Below, one piece after another: positions 1 to 12,391 of a stretch of 64,000 nucleotides of DNA. The notes beneath the pieces are model-generated. The model did not search any database. It was not told the origin of the DNA and saw only the letters and a program-made list of their open reading frames with translations. The DNA lies in the NCBI RefSeq assembly GCF_030211955.1, contig NZ_JASODI010000003.1, forward strand, positions 136,658 to 200,657. Direction: 5' to 3'. Position 1 is the first letter of the stretch. Each line of letters begins with the position of its first letter. This DNA comes from Corynebacterium frankenforstense. GTDB lineage: Bacteria; Actinomycetota; Actinomycetes; Mycobacteriales; Mycobacteriaceae. The position numbers were made by a program, and so were the translations under genes.

Positions 1-913
1 TCGCGATGTTGTCCGGCGGGGTCAGCAGGTCGTCGGTGTCCCAGCGGGACTTGATGATCCCAGCCTTCTCCCCGGCGATCTCGCCGACGGTGTCGCCGAG
101 GTACTCGGTGTGGTCCAGGCCGACGGGCATGACGACGGCGACCTGGGCGGAGACGACGTTGGTGGCGTCCCAGCGCCCGCCCATGCCGACCTCGACGACG
201 CCGACGTCCACCGGCGCGTCCGCGAAGGCGGCGTAGGCCATGGCGGTGAGCACCTCGAACTTGCTCATCGGCACGCCGAAGCGCTCGTCGACCATCTCGA
301 CGTAGGGCCGGATCTCCCGCCAGGTCTCGACGTAGCGGCGCGGGTGCACGGGCACACCGTCGATGGCGATGCGCTCGGTGACCTGCTGCAGGTGCGGGCT
401 GGTGGTGCGCCCGGTGCGCCGGTGGAAGGCGCGCAGCAGCGACTCGACCATGCGCACCACGGAGGTCTTGCCGTTGGTGCCGGCGACGAGGATGACCGGG
501 TAGGCGTTCTGGGGCGAGCCCAGCAGATCCATCAGGGCCTCGACGCGCTCGAGGGTCGGGTCGATCTTGGTCTCGGGCCAGCGCTGGTTCAGCTCGGCCT
601 CGACCTCGGCCAGGGCGGCGAGGTCCTCCTCGGTGACGGGTTCCTCGATGGCGACGTCCTCGGCGGGACCGGCCTCCTCGGCCATGTCGATCGGCAGGCT
701 CAGGCCCGTCTCGTCGAGGTGCACGCCGGCCGAGGCGTCGGCCCCGGCGCCGAGGTTCTCCTCGGCCTTCTCCAGGCGGTGCAGCTCCTCGGCGGTCAGC
801 GCCTCGCCGGCGAGCATCGCCTCGGCGAGCTCGGCGTCGCTGCGCTCACGGGCGCCCGCGGCGCCGGGCGTCGAGCCCGACGCGGCGTCGTCAATCGAAC
901 CGTCGTCTGCCAT
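1..913 (-). CDS. folC: Folylpolyglutamate synthase / dihydrofolate synthase, 3' end beyond window
   Basis: About 304 codons are visible; the C-terminal part lies left of position 1. FolC adds glutamate to folates (and to dihydropteroate) with ATP in the cytoplasm. The Mur-ligase-type P-loop VAGTNGKTS lies near residues 142-150, followed by family blocks such as GRTTSPHLQQVTERI and VGVEVGMGGRWDATN. The start ATG (913-911) overlaps the valS stop codon by one base (TGATG), so translation is probably coupled to valS. About 110 residues rich in Glu, Asp and Ala precede the usual FolC start (near LNQRWPETKIDPTLERV), an acidic N-terminal extension. Confidence 0.93.
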   Translation of the reverse strand, partial: MADDGSIDDAASGSTPGAAGARERSDAELAEAMLAGEALTAEELHRLEKAEENLGAGADASAGVHLDETGLSLPIDMAEEAGPAEDVAIEEPVTEEDLAALAEVEAELNQRWPETKIDPTLERVEALMDLLGSPQNAYPVILVAGTNGKTSVVRMVESLLRAFHRRTGRTTSPHLQQVTERIAIDGVPVHPRRYVETWREIRPYVEMVDERFGVPMSKFEVLTAMAYAAFADAPVDVGVVEVGMGGRWDATNVVSAQVAVVMPVGLDHTEYLGDTVGEIAGEKAGIIKSRWDTDDLLTPPDNIA

Positions 914-3627
914 CAGTTCATCGCCTCCAGACGCTGACGGATGCGGGCGACCTCCTCCTCGGCGATCACGCGGCGCTCGCGGATGCCGTTGACCACCTTC
1001 TCGGGGGCCTTGTCCACGAAGTTGGGGTTGTTGAGCTTCTTGGCCGTGGTCTCGAGCTCCTTCTCGGCCTTGGCCAGCTCCTTCTCCAGGCGCTTGCGCT
1101 CGGCGGCCTTGTCGACGGTGCCGGAGGTGTCCAGCGCAACCTCGACGGTGGCCTGGTTGAGGCGCACCTCAACCGAGGCGGAGGCGTCGAAGTCCTCGCC
1201 CGGGGCCTCGACGCGGGCCAGGGAGCGGATCAGGTCCTCCTGGTCGACCAGGTCGGCCGCCGCGAAGTCGAGGCGGGCGGGCACCTTCTGGGAGGGCTTG
1301 ACACCTTGGTCGGAGCGGAAGCGGCGGATCTCGGTGATCAGGGTCTGCGCGTCGGCGATGCGGCGGGCGGCGACCTCGTCGGTGGTCGCACCGCCGTTGG
1401 TGTCGGCCACGCCCGGCCAGGAGGCCTTCATCAGCGACTCCTCGCCGGTCAGCGCGGTCCAGAGCACCTCGGTGACGAACGGCATGGCCGGGTGCAGCAG
1501 GCGCAGCAGCACGTCGAGGACGCGGCCCAGGACGATCTTGGTGTTCTCGCCGACGACGTTGGCGCCGTCGCGCGGGATCTGGGTCTTGGCGATCTCGAGG
1601 TACCAGTCGCAGAACTCGTCCCAGGCGAAGTGGTAGAGCTCCTCGTTGGCCTTGGCGAACTGGTAGTCGTCGAAGTAGGCGTCGACGCGGCCGCGGACCT
1701 CCTCGAGGCGGTCGAGGATCCAGCGGTCGGCGTCGGTGAGCACGTCGCGGTCCGGCAGCAGGTCGACGTGCGCGCCGTTCATCAGGGCGAAGCGCGCGGC
1801 GTTGAAGAGCTTGGTGGCGAAGTTGCGCGAGCTCTGCGCGTGGTCCTCGCCCACCGGCAGGTCGACGCCGGGGTTGGCGCCGCGGGCCAGGGTGAAGCGC
1901 AGGGCGTCGGCGCCGTAGCGCTCGACCCAGTCCATCGGGTCGATGCCGTTGCCCAGCGACTTCGACATCTTGCGGCCCTTCTCGTCACGGACCAGGCCGT
2001 GCAGGAAGAGGTCGGTGAACGGGATCTGCGGGCGCCCCTCGGTGCCCTCGCCGAGGATCTCCGGGGTGATCTTGGCGGCGAAGGTGCCGAACATCATCAT
2101 GCGCGCCACCCAGAAGAACAGGATGTCGTAGGCGGTGACCAGCACGGAGGTCGGGTAGAACTTGGCCAGCTCCGGGGTGGAGTCCGGCCAGCCCATCGTG
2201 GAGAACGGCCACAGCGCGGAGGAGAACCAGGTGTCCAGGACGTCCGGGTCCTGCTCCCAGCCCTCCGGCGGGGTGTCGTCGGGGCCGCAGCAGACCATCT
2301 CGCGGTTGCCCTCGGCGTCGGCCGGGCCGTACCAGATCGGGATGCGGTGGCCCCACCACAGCTGGCGCGAGATCGTCCAGTCGTGCATGTCGTCGACCCA
2401 GTCGAAGTAGCGCGGCTCGAGGTTCTTCGGGTGGATGGTGGTGTCGCCGGAGCGCACCGCGTCGCCGGCCATCTTGGCCAACTCGTCGACCTTGACGAAC
2501 CACTGCAGCGACAGGCGCGGCTCGATCGGCTCGCCGGAGCGCTCGGAGTGGCCGACGGAGTGGACGTAGGGGCGGACCTCCTTGACGATGCGCCCCTGCT
2601 CGCGCAGCGCCTCACGGATCGCGTCGCGGGCCTCCTCGCGGGCCAGCCCGTCGAAGCGGGTGCCGGTGCCGTTGATCTTGCCGTCCTCGTCGATGACCTG
2701 CGGCATGGGCAGGTCGTGGCGCAGGCCCATCGCGTAGTCGTTCGGGTCGTGGGCCGGGGTGATCTTTACGGCGCCGGTGCCGAACTCGGGGTCGACGTAG
2801 TCGTCGGCGATGACGGTCAGCGTCAGGTCGTCGCGGAAGGGGTGCGGGAAGGTCTGGCCGACCATGTCGGTGTAGCGCTCGTCGTCGGGGTGGACCGCGA
2901 CGGCGACGTCGCCGAGCATCGTCTCGATACGCGTGGTGGCGACGATGATGTGCGGCTCGGCGTCGTTGAGCGAACCGTAGCGGAAGCTGACCAGCTCGCC
3001 CTCGACGTCCTTGTAGGTGACCTCGATGTCGCTGACGGCGGTGCGCAGCTCCGGCGACCAGTTGACCAGGCGGTTGGCCCGGTAGATCATGCCGCGGTCG
3101 TAGAGCTCCTTGAAGATGGTCTGCACGGCGCGCGACAGGCCGTCGTCGAGGGTGAAGCGCTCGCGCTCCCAGTCGACGGAGTCGCCGATGGCGCGCATCT
3201 GCCTGAGGATGCGCCCGCCGTACTGCTCCTTCCACTCCCAGACCTTCTCCACGAACTCCTCGCGGGTGTAGTCGTGGCGGGTCTTGCCCTCGGTCTCGGC
3301 GAGCATTCCCTCGACCTTGGACTGGGTGGCGATGCCGGCGTGGTCCATGCCGGGCAGCCAGAGCACCTCAAAGCCCTGCATGCGCTTGCGGCGGGCCAGA
3401 CCGTCCATGAGGGTGTGGTCCAGCGCGTGGCCCATGTGCAGCTGGCCGGTGACGTTCGGCGGCGGCAGCACGATGGAGAACGCCGGCTTGTCGCTGGCTG
3501 GGTCGGCGTGGAAGTAACCGCGGTCCTGCCAGCGCTGGTAGAGCTCGCCCTCGTGCTCCTTGGGGTCCCAGCTCTTGGGCAGCAGGTCGGCGCGGTTGTC
3601 GGTGTGTGCGGCGTTCTGGTCAGTCAC
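913..3627 (-). CDS. valS: Valyl-tRNA synthetase
   Basis: Class I aminoacyl-tRNA synthetase of 904 residues, normal for ValRS; it charges tRNA-Val in the cytoplasm. The HIGH-type motif is HMGH at residues 64-67 inside [14 protein letters not shown], and KMSKS lies near residue 552 in [10 protein letters not shown]. The C-terminal end is the coiled-coil typical of ValRS (repeated [19 protein letters not shown] pattern). The start is GTG at 3627, chosen because a TATGAT hexamer stands 8 nt upstream and no ribosome binding site is present. It is followed at once by folC in the same operon. Confidence 0.97.
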   Translation of the reverse strand: MTDQNAAHTDNRADLLPKSWDPKEHEGELYQRWQDRGYFHADPASDKPAFSIVLPPPNVTGQLHMGHALDHTLMDGLARRKRMQGFEVLWLPGMDHAGIATQSKVEGMLAETEGKTRHDYTREEFVEKVWEWKEQYGGRILRQMRAIGDSVDWERERFTLDDGLSRAVQTIFKELYDRGMIYRANRLVNWSPELRTAVSDIEVTYKDVEGELVSFRYGSLNDAEPHIIVATTRIETMLGDVAVAVHPDDERYTDMVGQTFPHPFRDDLTLTVIADDYVDPEFGTGAVKITPAHDPNDYAMGLRHDLPMPQVIDEDGKINGTGTRFDGLAREEARDAIREALREQGRIVKEVRPYVHSVGHSERSGEPIEPRLSLQWFVKVDELAKMAGDAVRSGDTTIHPKNLEPRYFDWVDDMHDWTISRQLWWGHRIPIWYGPADAEGNREMVCCGPDDTPPEGWEQDPDVLDTWFSSALWPFSTMGWPDSTPELAKFYPTSVLVTAYDILFFWVARMMMFGTFAAKITPEILGEGTEGRPQIPFTDLFLHGLVRDEKGRKMSKSLGNGIDPMDWVERYGADALRFTLARGANPGVDLPVGEDHAQSSRNFATKLFNAARFALMNGAHVDLLPDRDVLTDADRWILDRLEEVRGRVDAYFDDYQFAKANEELYHFAWDEFCDWYLEIAKTQIPRDGANVVGENTKIVLGRVLDVLLRLLHPAMPFVTEVLWTALTGEESLMKASWPGVADTNGGATTDEVAARRIADAQTLITEIRRFRSDQGVKPSQKVPARLDFAAADLVDQEDLIRSLARVEAPGEDFDASASVEVRLNQATVEVALDTSGTVDKAAERKRLEKELAKAEKELETTAKKLNNPNFVDKAPEKVVNGIRERRVIAEEEVARIRQRLEAMN

Positions 3628-3667
3628 AGCGACCCATCATAGCGGCCGGGTGCGCGCGTTAACGCGC
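3628..3667 (-). promoter_or_regulatory. Probable leaderless valS promoter and palindrome
   Basis: On the minus strand the hexamer TATGAT (3641-3636), preceded by GC, lies 8 nt before the GTG start of valS, so the transcript probably starts at or next to the start codon. Just upstream, at 3654-3667, is the perfect 14-bp palindrome GCGCGTTAACGCGC, in the -35 region; its role is unknown. Confidence 0.5.
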
Positions 3668-3827
3668 CGGTCGGCGCCGCCGCGCGTGTGCGTGTGGCCC
3701 GTGATTGACGACGCTCGCGCATGACCCCTGCCACTGCGCACGTGCGGCGCGGGCGGGGTCACGTAAATACCACAGGTGACTTCACCACGCGCGGCGCCCA
3801 CCCGTAACGGGGGTAGGGTGGCTCCTC

Positions 3828-5423
3828 GTGACTGAATCGTCGATGAAGAGGGAAGAAAACAAGGCACAGAACCCGGGTGCTCATCTGCCGGCGGTGGCCA
3901 AGCACGACCCGAAGTGGGTCAGCGTGGTGGGCACATCGCGGCGGTACAACCGCAACCTCATGCTCGTGGTGCCGCTGATCGCGCTGGCGATGTCGCTGAT
4001 CCAGGTCAGCTCCGTCAACGTCGCACTCAGCTCGATCGCCACGGCCACGGGGGCGACCTCCACGGAGCTGCAGTGGATCCTGTCCGGCTACGCGCTGGCC
4101 ATCGGTGTCGCGCTCGTGCCGTCGGGGCGCCTGGGCGACCTGATCGGGCGCGCGGAGCTGTTCACGGTGGGCATGGTGTTGTTCACCCTGGCCTCCACCG
4201 CCTGCGGCCTGGTCAGCCACGCCGGCGTGCTCAACGTGCTGCGCGTGCTGCAGGGGCTGGCCGCGGGCGTCTTCTCCCCGCAGATCACCGGCATCATCCA
4301 GCAGTACTTCCGCGGCCAGGCCCGCGCGAAGGCCTTCGCGCTCTTCGGCTTCGTCATCTCGGTCTCCGTGGCGCTCGGCCCGGTGATGTCCGGCGTGCTC
4401 ATCCAGCTGCTCGGCGGCCAGACCGGCTGGCGCTCGACGTTCCTGATCAACCTGCCGCTGGGCGTCGCCGGCGTGGTCGCGGCGCTGCTGTGGCTGCCCT
4501 TCGGCGCGGAGCGGCGCCGCCGCGACGCGGGCAAGGGCTCGCACCTGGTGGCCCGCCGCATCGACCTGGACCCGGTGGGCACCGTGCTGCTCGTGCTCAC
4601 GGTCGTGATGATCATGCTGCCCTTCGTAACCCGCAACCACCCGATGATATGGCTGCTGCTGCCGACGGCCCTGTTCACCGGCGTCTGCTGGGTCCTCTGG
4701 GAGCGCCGCTACGCCGCGCGCGGCGGGGACCCGATGGTGGACCTGCGGCTGTTCACGCTGAGCTCCTTCAGCTACTGCAACGCCGTGGCCGCCCTGCAGT
4801 TTCTGGGCATCACCTCGGTCTTCGCGCTGGTGGCGATCTACCTGCAGCAGGGCCTGGGCCGCTCGGCGCTGCTGGCCGGCGTCATCGGCCTGCCCAACGC
4901 GGCGGCCTCGGCGGTCTCCTCGCTGTGGTCCGGAAAGTACGCCATCAACTACGGTCGCGGCCTGCAGGTCTTCGCCGTGGGCATGATGGCCCTCGGCGTC
5001 AGCCTCGCCGCCGGCGCGGCCCTCATGGTCCCGCAGGGCTGGTCCGTGTGGTGGATGGCCGTCGGGTTCGGCGTGCAGGGCATCGGCCAGGGCATGATGG
5101 CCTCGGTCAACCAGACCCAGGCGATGCTCGACGTCCCGCCGGCCCAGGGCGGCGTGGCCGGCGGGGTGACCCAGACGGTGCAGCGCATCACCACCGCCAT
5201 CGGCAACGCGATGATGACGGGCATCTTCTTCGCCCTGGCCGCCGGCGCGGACGGCGCCGCGGCGGGCGCGGCCGAGTCCGTGCGCGCCTGGTCGGACGCG
5301 ATCGCGGTGGCCTACCTGACCATCGGCGCGATCATGGTGGTCTGCCTGGGCGTGGCCGTGGCCTATTGGCGCACCGGCCGCCGCGGCGGCAACCACCGGG
5401 CCGTGACCGCCCGAGCGGAGTAG
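3828..5423 (+). CDS. MFS drug-exporter-like transporter (DHA2 / EmrB-QacA type)
   Basis: Inner-membrane protein of 531 residues with about 14 hydrophobic segments, the size and layout of the DHA2 family of proton-driven exporters. The loop GRLGDLIGRAELFTVG between segments 2 and 3 is the MFS signature (near residues 100-115). About 45 charged residues precede the first membrane segment (LMLVVPLIALAMSLIQV). The start is GTG at 3828; TAGGGT stands 8 nt upstream, so the mRNA may be leaderless. It stands alone and converges on the Hsp70-like gene. The substrate cannot be read from sequence. Confidence 0.85.
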   Translation: MTESSMKREENKAQNPGAHLPAVAKHDPKWVSVVGTSRRYNRNLMLVVPLIALAMSLIQVSSVNVALSSIATATGATSTELQWILSGYALAIGVALVPSGRLGDLIGRAELFTVGMVLFTLASTACGLVSHAGVLNVLRVLQGLAAGVFSPQITGIIQQYFRGQARAKAFALFGFVISVSVALGPVMSGVLIQLLGGQTGWRSTFLINLPLGVAGVVAALLWLPFGAERRRRDAGKGSHLVARRIDLDPVGTVLLVLTVVMIMLPFVTRNHPMIWLLLPTALFTGVCWVLWERRYAARGGDPMVDLRLFTLSSFSYCNAVAALQFLGITSVFALVAIYLQQGLGRSALLAGVIGLPNAAASAVSSLWSGKYAINYGRGLQVFAVGMMALGVSLAAGAALMVPQGWSVWWMAVGFGVQGIGQGMMASVNQTQAMLDVPPAQGGVAGGVTQTVQRITTAIGNAMMTGIFFALAAGADGAAAGAAESVRAWSDAIAVAYLTIGAIMVVCLGVAVAYWRTGRRGGNHRAVTARAE

Positions 5424-5448
5424 CCGGCTCCGGGAGCGGGGCCCGGGG

Positions 5449-6969
5449 CTAGCGGCCGACGGTCGCCTCGACCACGCCGTCGACGCCCTCGACGGCGATG
5501 CGCACCGTGGCGATGCCGTCGGGGTCGACGGTGACCGTCTCCTCGACCAGGGGGCCGGGGCCGTCCGCACGCCGTTCGACGCGCACCTGGGCGAGCTGCG
5601 CGGTGTCGGCACCCGAGAGCGCCGGGTCGAAGGGGACGGTGACCTCGGCCAGGAGGCTCAGGTCGCCGGGGGCGCCGTGCTCGGCGTCGAGGGCGGAGTA
5701 CTCCACGTAGCGGAAGACGCCGACGTTGTGGGCGGCGCGGTAGCGGCGGGTCACGCGCACGAAGCCGTCCTCGTCGGCCTCCAGGCCGGGGGCGACCAGC
5801 GGGTCGAAGCTGACCGCGCGGCCGGCGTCGGTCTCGCGGAAGACGCCGATGCCGCGGGCCATGCGGTCGCGCAGGGCGTAGTCGGAGTCAGGGTCGGCGG
5901 CGATGCCCAGGCCGACCGCGGTCGAGGCCGTCGGTAGCGGGGAGCGGTGCACACGCCGGCCGAAGCGCTCGCGCAGCATGCGCGGCACCAGGGGCAGCGC
6001 GCTGGCGCCGCCGACGAGGTAGACGCCGGCGATGTCGGTGTCCGTGAGCGTCTCGTCGGTGCCGACGATCGGGGCGAGTACCTCGAGGGTGCGCTCCACC
6101 AGCGGGGTGGCCCGGGCGTAGAAGTCCTTGACGGGCACCACCGCGACGTCCTCGTCGTCGCCCTCCCCCAGGTCGAGCACGATGCGGCGGGTCTGCGGCT
6201 TGATCTGCTCCTTGGCGGTGCGCGCCTCCTCGAGCAGGCGGGTGCGCACGCGGCGGCCCATCGCGTCGCCGTCGCGGCCGGCGATCTCGAGGGCGCGCCC
6301 GAGCAGCGCCTCGTCGAAGTCGTCGCCGCCGAGGCGGTTGACGCCGAGGGAGTGCTCGACGTGGTGGACGCGGCCGTCGATACGCAGCAGGGTGGCGTCG
6401 AAGGTGCCGCCGCCGAGGTCGTAGACGATCACGGAGCTGCGCCGGCTGTTGAGCGTGGTGCCGTGGCGGTGGGTGTACTCGAAGGCGGCCGCCGAGGGCT
6501 CGTTGACCAGGCCGATGACCTCGGCGCCGGCGCGGGCGAAGGCGTCGATGGTCAGCAGCCGCTGCGCGCTGCCGGCGTGGGCGGGCACGCCGAGCATGAT
6601 CTCGGGCGCGGCATCCTCCGGCTCGCCGGCGAAGCGCTGGTGGGCGCGCAGCGTGGCGACGACGTCCGCGGCGAAGGCGGCGAGCACCTCGCCGAGCGGG
6701 CGGGTGGTCGAGCCGATGCGCACCGGGGTCTGCTCGGTGGTGTGCTCCCCGCCGAGCAGGCGCTTGAAGGAGCGGGCCTGGGCCGTCGACTCCGAGAAGA
6801 CGGCCTCCCAGCCGGTGAGCAGCCCGCCGGCGCCGTCGAGGGCGACCACCGACGGCAGGTAGTCGTGCGAGTCTCCCGCCGGGTCCACGACGGGGACGAC
6901 GGGATAGTTGCCGCGGTCCACGACGGCGGCGACGGTGCGGGTGGTTCCGAAATCAACCCCGAATCTCAT
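5449..6969 (-). CDS. Hsp70-family ATPase-like protein
   Basis: 506 residues with an actin/Hsp70-type ATPase fold. The phosphate-1 loop is MRFGVDFGTTRTVAAV at the very N-terminus, phosphate-2 is VYDLGGGTFDATLL near residue 190, and the adenosine motif is VYLVGGASALPLVPRM near residue 325. The substrate-binding region is only about 130 residues and lacks a DnaK-like lid, so this is a non-canonical member and not DnaK. Many actinobacterial genomes carry such proteins without a known client. The ATG at 6969 was chosen because the ATPase domain begins there, although the frame is open further upstream. No co-chaperone gene is adjacent. Confidence 0.8.
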   Translation of the reverse strand: MRFGVDFGTTRTVAAVVDRGNYPVVPVVDPAGDSHDYLPSVVALDGAGGLLTGWEAVFSESTAQARSFKRLLGGEHTTEQTPVRIGSTTRPLGEVLAAFAADVVATLRAHQRFAGEPEDAAPEIMLGVPAHAGSAQRLLTIDAFARAGAEVIGLVNEPSAAAFEYTHRHGTTLNSRRSSVIVYDLGGGTFDATLLRIDGRVHHVEHSLGVNRLGGDDFDEALLGRALEIAGRDGDAMGRRVRTRLLEEARTAKEQIKPQTRRIVLDLGEGDDEDVAVVPVKDFYARATPLVERTLEVLAPIVGTDETLTDTDIAGVYLVGGASALPLVPRMLRERFGRRVHRSPLPTASTAVGLGIAADPDSDYALRDRMARGIGVFRETDAGRAVSFDPLVAPGLEADEDGFVRVTRRYRAAHNVGVFRYVEYSALDAEHGAPGDLSLLAEVTVPFDPALSGADTAQLAQVRVERRADGPGPLVEETVTVDPDGIATVRIAVEGVDGVVEATVGR

Positions 6970-7040
6970 GGCCCAAAGGCTATCCCGCGTCGTCGGCCCT
7001 GACCCGCCGACGCGCCCGGGGCGCGGGGGTCCAGATACGC

Positions 7041-7076
7041 CACACCCCCCGCGGGATGTGCCTGCGGGGGCGTGTG
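7041..7076 (-). terminator. GC-rich hairpin downstream of mdh
   Basis: CACACCCCCCGC (7041-7052) can pair with GCGGGGGCGTGTG (7064-7076) apart from a bulge. It lies between the end of mdh (7131) and the start of the Hsp70-like gene. No T-tract follows, so termination is only a suggestion. Confidence 0.35.
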
Positions 7077-7130
7077 CGGGACCGGCGGTGAGACCGGTCA
7101 CGGCCTCGGGGCGGCTGTGCCGCGCCCGGA

Positions 7131-9264
<2,134 letters not shown>

Positions 9265-9345
9265 CGCTCCAGCTGCCGTCAGCGGGAGAGCCGGAAAGCC
9301 GGTCGCACGGGGGTAGCGGTCAGGCAAAGACATTTACACATGAAT

Positions 9346-9385
9346 GAATGAGACGGCCGTCGCGGGTGCGACGGCCGTCTCATTC
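9346..9385. terminator. Bidirectional intrinsic terminator tetR / clpX
   Basis: An 18-bp perfect stem (9346-9363 with 9368-9385) carries a four-base GGGT loop and is followed by TTT on the plus strand. It stands between the convergent tetR and clpX genes and can serve both. Confidence 0.9.
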
Positions 9386-9413
9386 TTTCGGGGGTCTGTG
9401 CGGCGGCGACCCG

Positions 9414-10703
9414 CTAGGCGGAGCGCTCCTCGGCGGTGGTCTCGACCTCGAGGCCGACCTCGCCGCGTACCATCTCGGCGGTGACGGTCACGCGCCCGGC
9501 GTCGGCGCGGTCCGGGATCTCGAACATCACCGGGACCAGCAGCTCCTCCATGATCGCGCGCAGGCCGCGGGCTCCGGTGCCGCGCTCGAGGGCCTTGTCC
9601 GCGATCGCCTCGAGGGCCTCGTCGGTGAACTCGAGCGCGACGTCGTCCATCGCCAGCAGCCGCTGGTACTGCTTGACCAGCGCGTTCTTCGGGCGGGTGA
9701 GCACGGCGACCAGCGACTCGCGGTCGAGGTTGCGCACGGTGGCTACGACGGGCAGGCGGCCGATGAACTCGGGGATCAGGCCGAACTTGACCAGGTCCTC
9801 GGGCCGGACCTCGGCGAAGATGTCCTTGGACTCGCGCTCGGAGGCGGTCTCGATCTCGGCGCCGAAGCCGAGGCCCTTCTTGCCCACGCGGTCCTGGATC
9901 ACCTTGTCCAGGCCGGCGAAGGCGCCGGCGACGATGAACAGGATGTTCGAGGTGTCCAGCTGGATGAACTCCTGGTTGGGGTGCTTGCGCCCGCCCTGCG
10001 GCGGGATCGAGGCCACGGTGCCCTCGAGGATCTTCAGCAGCGCCTGCTGCACGCCCTCGCCGGAGACGTCGCGGGTGATAGAGGGGTTCTCCGACTTCCG
10101 CGAGATCTTGTCCACCTCGTCGATGTAGATGATCCCGCGCTGGGCGCGCTGGACGTCGAAGTCCGCGGCCTGCAGCAGCTTGAGCAGGATGTTCTCCACG
10201 TCCTCGCCCACGTAGCCGGCCTCGGTGAGGCTGGTCGCGTCGGCGATGGCGAACGGGACGTCGAGAAGCCGCGCCAGGGTCTGGGCGAGGTAGGTCTTGC
10301 CCGAGCCGGTGGGCCCGAGCATGAGGATGTTGGACTTCGCGATCTCGACGTCGTCGTCATCGTCGCGCAGGGAGCGCCCGGCCTTGGCGGCCTTGTCGGC
10401 CTCGCGGATGCGCTTGTAGTGGTTGTAGACGGCCACCGCGAGGGTGCGCTTGGCCTCGTCCTGGCCGATGACGTACTCGTCGAGGAACTTCGCGATCTCG
10501 CTGGGGCGGGGCAGGCGCGGGGTCTTCTCCTCGTCGGCCGCGGCCTCGGCACCGATCTCCTCCTCGATGATCTCGTTGCACAGCTCAATGCACTCGTCGC
10601 AGATGTACACACCACCGCCGGCGATGAGCTTGCGCACCTGCTTCTGAGTCTTGCCGCAGAAGGAGCACTTGAGCAGGTCGGCGCTTTCTTGCATGCGTGC
10701 CAT
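9414..10703 (-). CDS. clpX: ATP-dependent Clp protease ATP-binding subunit ClpX
   Basis: 429 residues, the usual length. ClpX unfolds tagged proteins and feeds them to ClpP1P2, encoded at 46670-47973. The N-terminal zinc finger has Cys13, Cys16, Cys35 and Cys38 (CSFC...CDEC). The Walker A is GPTGSGKT, the Walker [11 protein letters not shown], and the pore loop region and sensor arginines are in family context. ATG at 10703 is chosen; TAGACC 5 nt upstream suggests a leaderless start, and an alternative ATG lies three codons later. clpX is next to the pca genes, as in C. glutamicum. Confidence 0.97.
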   Translation of the reverse strand: MARMQESADLLKCSFCGKTQKQVRKLIAGGGVYICDECIELCNEIIEEEIGAEAAADEEKTPRLPRPSEIAKFLDEYVIGQDEAKRTLAVAVYNHYKRIREADKAAKAGRSLRDDDDDVEIAKSNILMLGPTGSGKTYLAQTLARLLDVPFAIADATSLTEAGYVGEDVENILLKLLQAADFDVQRAQRGIIYIDEVDKISRKSENPSITRDVSGEGVQQALLKILEGTVASIPPQGGRKHPNQEFIQLDTSNILFIVAGAFAGLDKVIQDRVGKKGLGFGAEIETASERESKDIFAEVRPEDLVKFGLIPEFIGRLPVVATVRNLDRESLVAVLTRPKNALVKQYQRLLAMDDVALEFTDEALEAIADKALERGTGARGLRAIMEELLVPVMFEIPDRADAGRVTVTAEMVRGEVGLEVETTAEERSA

Positions 10704-10879
10704 AAGCCGGTCTACGTCTCACTTCGTGTCGAGGAAAGGGGTCATCCGCGGCGCGGGGACACCGCCCCCACGCCGCGACTTCACCCCCACTTTAGCGGCA
10801 CTTCGCCACCGGCCTCGAACGCGCAGCGCGTGGCGGTTCGACGGGGCGTGACGGCCCTCCCGAGCGGGGGTGGACGGCC

Positions 10880-11527
10880 TCAGGCGAGACCCTCGGCGAC
10901 CTCGAAGGAGGCGTCGGTGAGCTCGCGGACCTCGTCTACGGTCACGCCGTCGGCGCACTCGACGAGGGTCAGGCCCTCGAGCGGGTCCACGGTGAAGACG
11001 GCGTGCGAGCTGATGATCATGTCGACGCAGCGCGAGCCGGTCAGCGGCAGCACGCAGCGCTCGAGGATCTTCGAGGTGCCCTTCTTGGTGACGTGGTCGG
11101 TGACGACGATGACCTTCTTGGCGCCGTGCACCAGGTCCATCGCCCCGCCCATGCCGCGGACCATCTTGCCGGGGACCATCCAGTTGGCCAGGTCGCCGTG
11201 GGCGGAGACCTCCATGGCACCGAGCACGGCGACGTCGATGGCCTTCGAGCGGATCATGCCGAAGGAGTCGGAGGAGGCGAAGAAGGAGCCGCCGGGGTTG
11301 ACGGTGATCGTCTCCTTGCCGGCGTTGATCAGCTCGGGGTCGACCTCGTCCTCGGTCGGGTACGGGCCGACGCCGAGCACACCGTTCTCGGAGTGGATGA
11401 CGACCTCCACCCCGGGCTCGATGAAGCCGGGGATCAGGGTGGGGATGCCGATGCCGAGGTTGACGTACTGGCCGTCCTCGAGCTCCCGGGCCGCACGCGC
11501 AGCCATCTGTTCGCGGTTCCAGGTCAC
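10880..11527 (-). CDS. pcaJ: 3-oxoadipate CoA-transferase subunit B
   Basis: 215 residues. With PcaI it moves CoA from succinyl-CoA to 3-oxoadipate, the next-to-last step of the beta-ketoadipate pathway. The catalytic glutamate lies in the family motif [15 protein letters not shown] (about residues 42-56). Other conserved parts are [13 protein letters not shown] and [16 protein letters not shown]. The start ATG overlaps the pcaI stop by four bases (ATGA), so the subunits are translationally coupled. Confidence 0.95.
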   Translation of the reverse strand: MTWNREQMAARAARELEDGQYVNLGIGIPTLIPGFIEPGVEVVIHSENGVLGVGPYPTEDEVDPELINAGKETITVNPGGSFFASSDSFGMIRSKAIDVAVLGAMEVSAHGDLANWMVPGKMVRGMGGAMDLVHGAKKVIVVTDHVTKKGTSKILERCVLPLTGSRCVDMIISSHAVFTVDPLEGLTLVECADGVTVDEVRELTDASFEVAEGLA

Positions 11528-12279
11528 TTGCGCACCGTCCTGTTCTCGATTCCGGTCTCCTGCGGGCCGACGACGACCACCCGGTCGACGTAGATGCCGG
11601 GCACGTGGACCTCGTCGGGCGCGACGGCGTCGACGAGCTCCTCGACCTGCACGATGGTCACCGCCGCGCAGCGGGCGGCGTCCGGGTTGAAGTTGCGGGC
11701 CGTCTCGTGGAAGACGAGGTTGCCGAAGCGGTCGGCCTTGGCCGCGTGCACGAGGGCGAAGTCGGCGGTGATCGCCTCCTCCAGCACGTAGAGCTCGCCG
11801 TTGAACTCGCGGGTCTCCTTCGGCCTGGAGGTCTCCGCGACCGCGCCGTCGGAGGCGTAGCGCACGGGCAACCCGCCGTCGGCGAGCTGGGTGCCCACGC
11901 CGGCCTTGGTGTAGAAGGCCGGGACGCCGGCACCGCCCGCGCGCATGCGCTCGGCCAGGGTGCCCTGCGGGGTGAACTCCACGGAGAGCTCGCCCTCGAG
12001 GTAGCGCCGGGCGTACTCGCGGTTGGAGCCGATGTAGCTGCCGATCGAGCGGGAGATGCGCCCGTCCTCGAGCAGCAGGCCCAGGCCGAAGCCGTCGGTG
12101 CCCAGGTTGTTGGAGATGACGGTCAGGTCACCGGCGCCGGTGTCGGCGAGGTGCTCGCGCAGCGCGTCGATGAGGCGGGCCGGGATGCCCACCAGACCGA
12201 AACCGCCGACGGCGATCGCCGCACCCGAGTCGATGTCGTGCACCGCGTCACGTGGTGAGGAAACTGTCTTGTCGATCAT
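11524..12279 (-). CDS. pcaI: 3-oxoadipate CoA-transferase subunit A
   Basis: 251 residues, first subunit of the 3-oxoadipate CoA-transferase. The CoA-transferase family I signature is [18 protein letters not shown] near residue 20, followed by [19 protein letters not shown]. The ATG at 12279 is chosen because it begins the family region and has the promoter hexamer TACACT seven bases upstream and no Shine-Dalgarno, which suggests a leaderless transcript. Transcribed away from pcaR. Confidence 0.95.
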   Translation of the reverse strand: MIDKTVSSPRDAVHDIDSGAAIAVGGFGLVGIPARLIDALREHLADTGAGDLTVISNNLGTDGFGLGLLLEDGRISRSIGSYIGSNREYARRYLEGELSVEFTPQGTLAERMRAGGAGVPAFYTKAGVGTQLADGGLPVRYASDGAVAETSRPKETREFNGELYVLEEAITADFALVHAAKADRFGNLVFHETARNFNPDAARCAAVTIVQVEELVDAVAPDEVHVPGIYVDRVVVVGPQETGIENRTVRK

Positions 12280-12391
12280 GCGGCGGAGTGTACACTCAAG
12301 TTCACGCAATGCACATGAGTTCGCATTGCGAACGCCGCGACACCCCCGCCGACACCCCGCGACGATCGGCAGACAGAGGAGGAAACCACCA
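12280..12391. promoter_or_regulatory. pcaI / pcaR divergent promoter with candidate PcaR operator
   Basis: The inverted repeat GTTCGCATTGCGAAC at 12319-12333 is perfect around its centre. A related 15-mer (14 of 15 on the gene-sense strand) lies upstream of pcaH at 23159-23173. A second, partly matching GCAATGC is at 12306-12312. At 12287-12296 the palindrome AGTGTACACT contains TACACT on the minus strand, 7 nt before the pcaI ATG, fitting a leaderless promoter. IclR-family PcaR is the obvious candidate binder. Confidence 0.6.

Noticed and set aside
1306..3642. 778-residue frame on the plus strand across valS
   Set aside because: It is antisense to a clear synthetase, with low-complexity Val/Gly/Ala composition typical of high-GC shadow frames.
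3628..3827. T-box leader in front of valS
   Set aside because: A -10 hexamer lies 8 bases before the start codon, leaving no room for a leader RNA.
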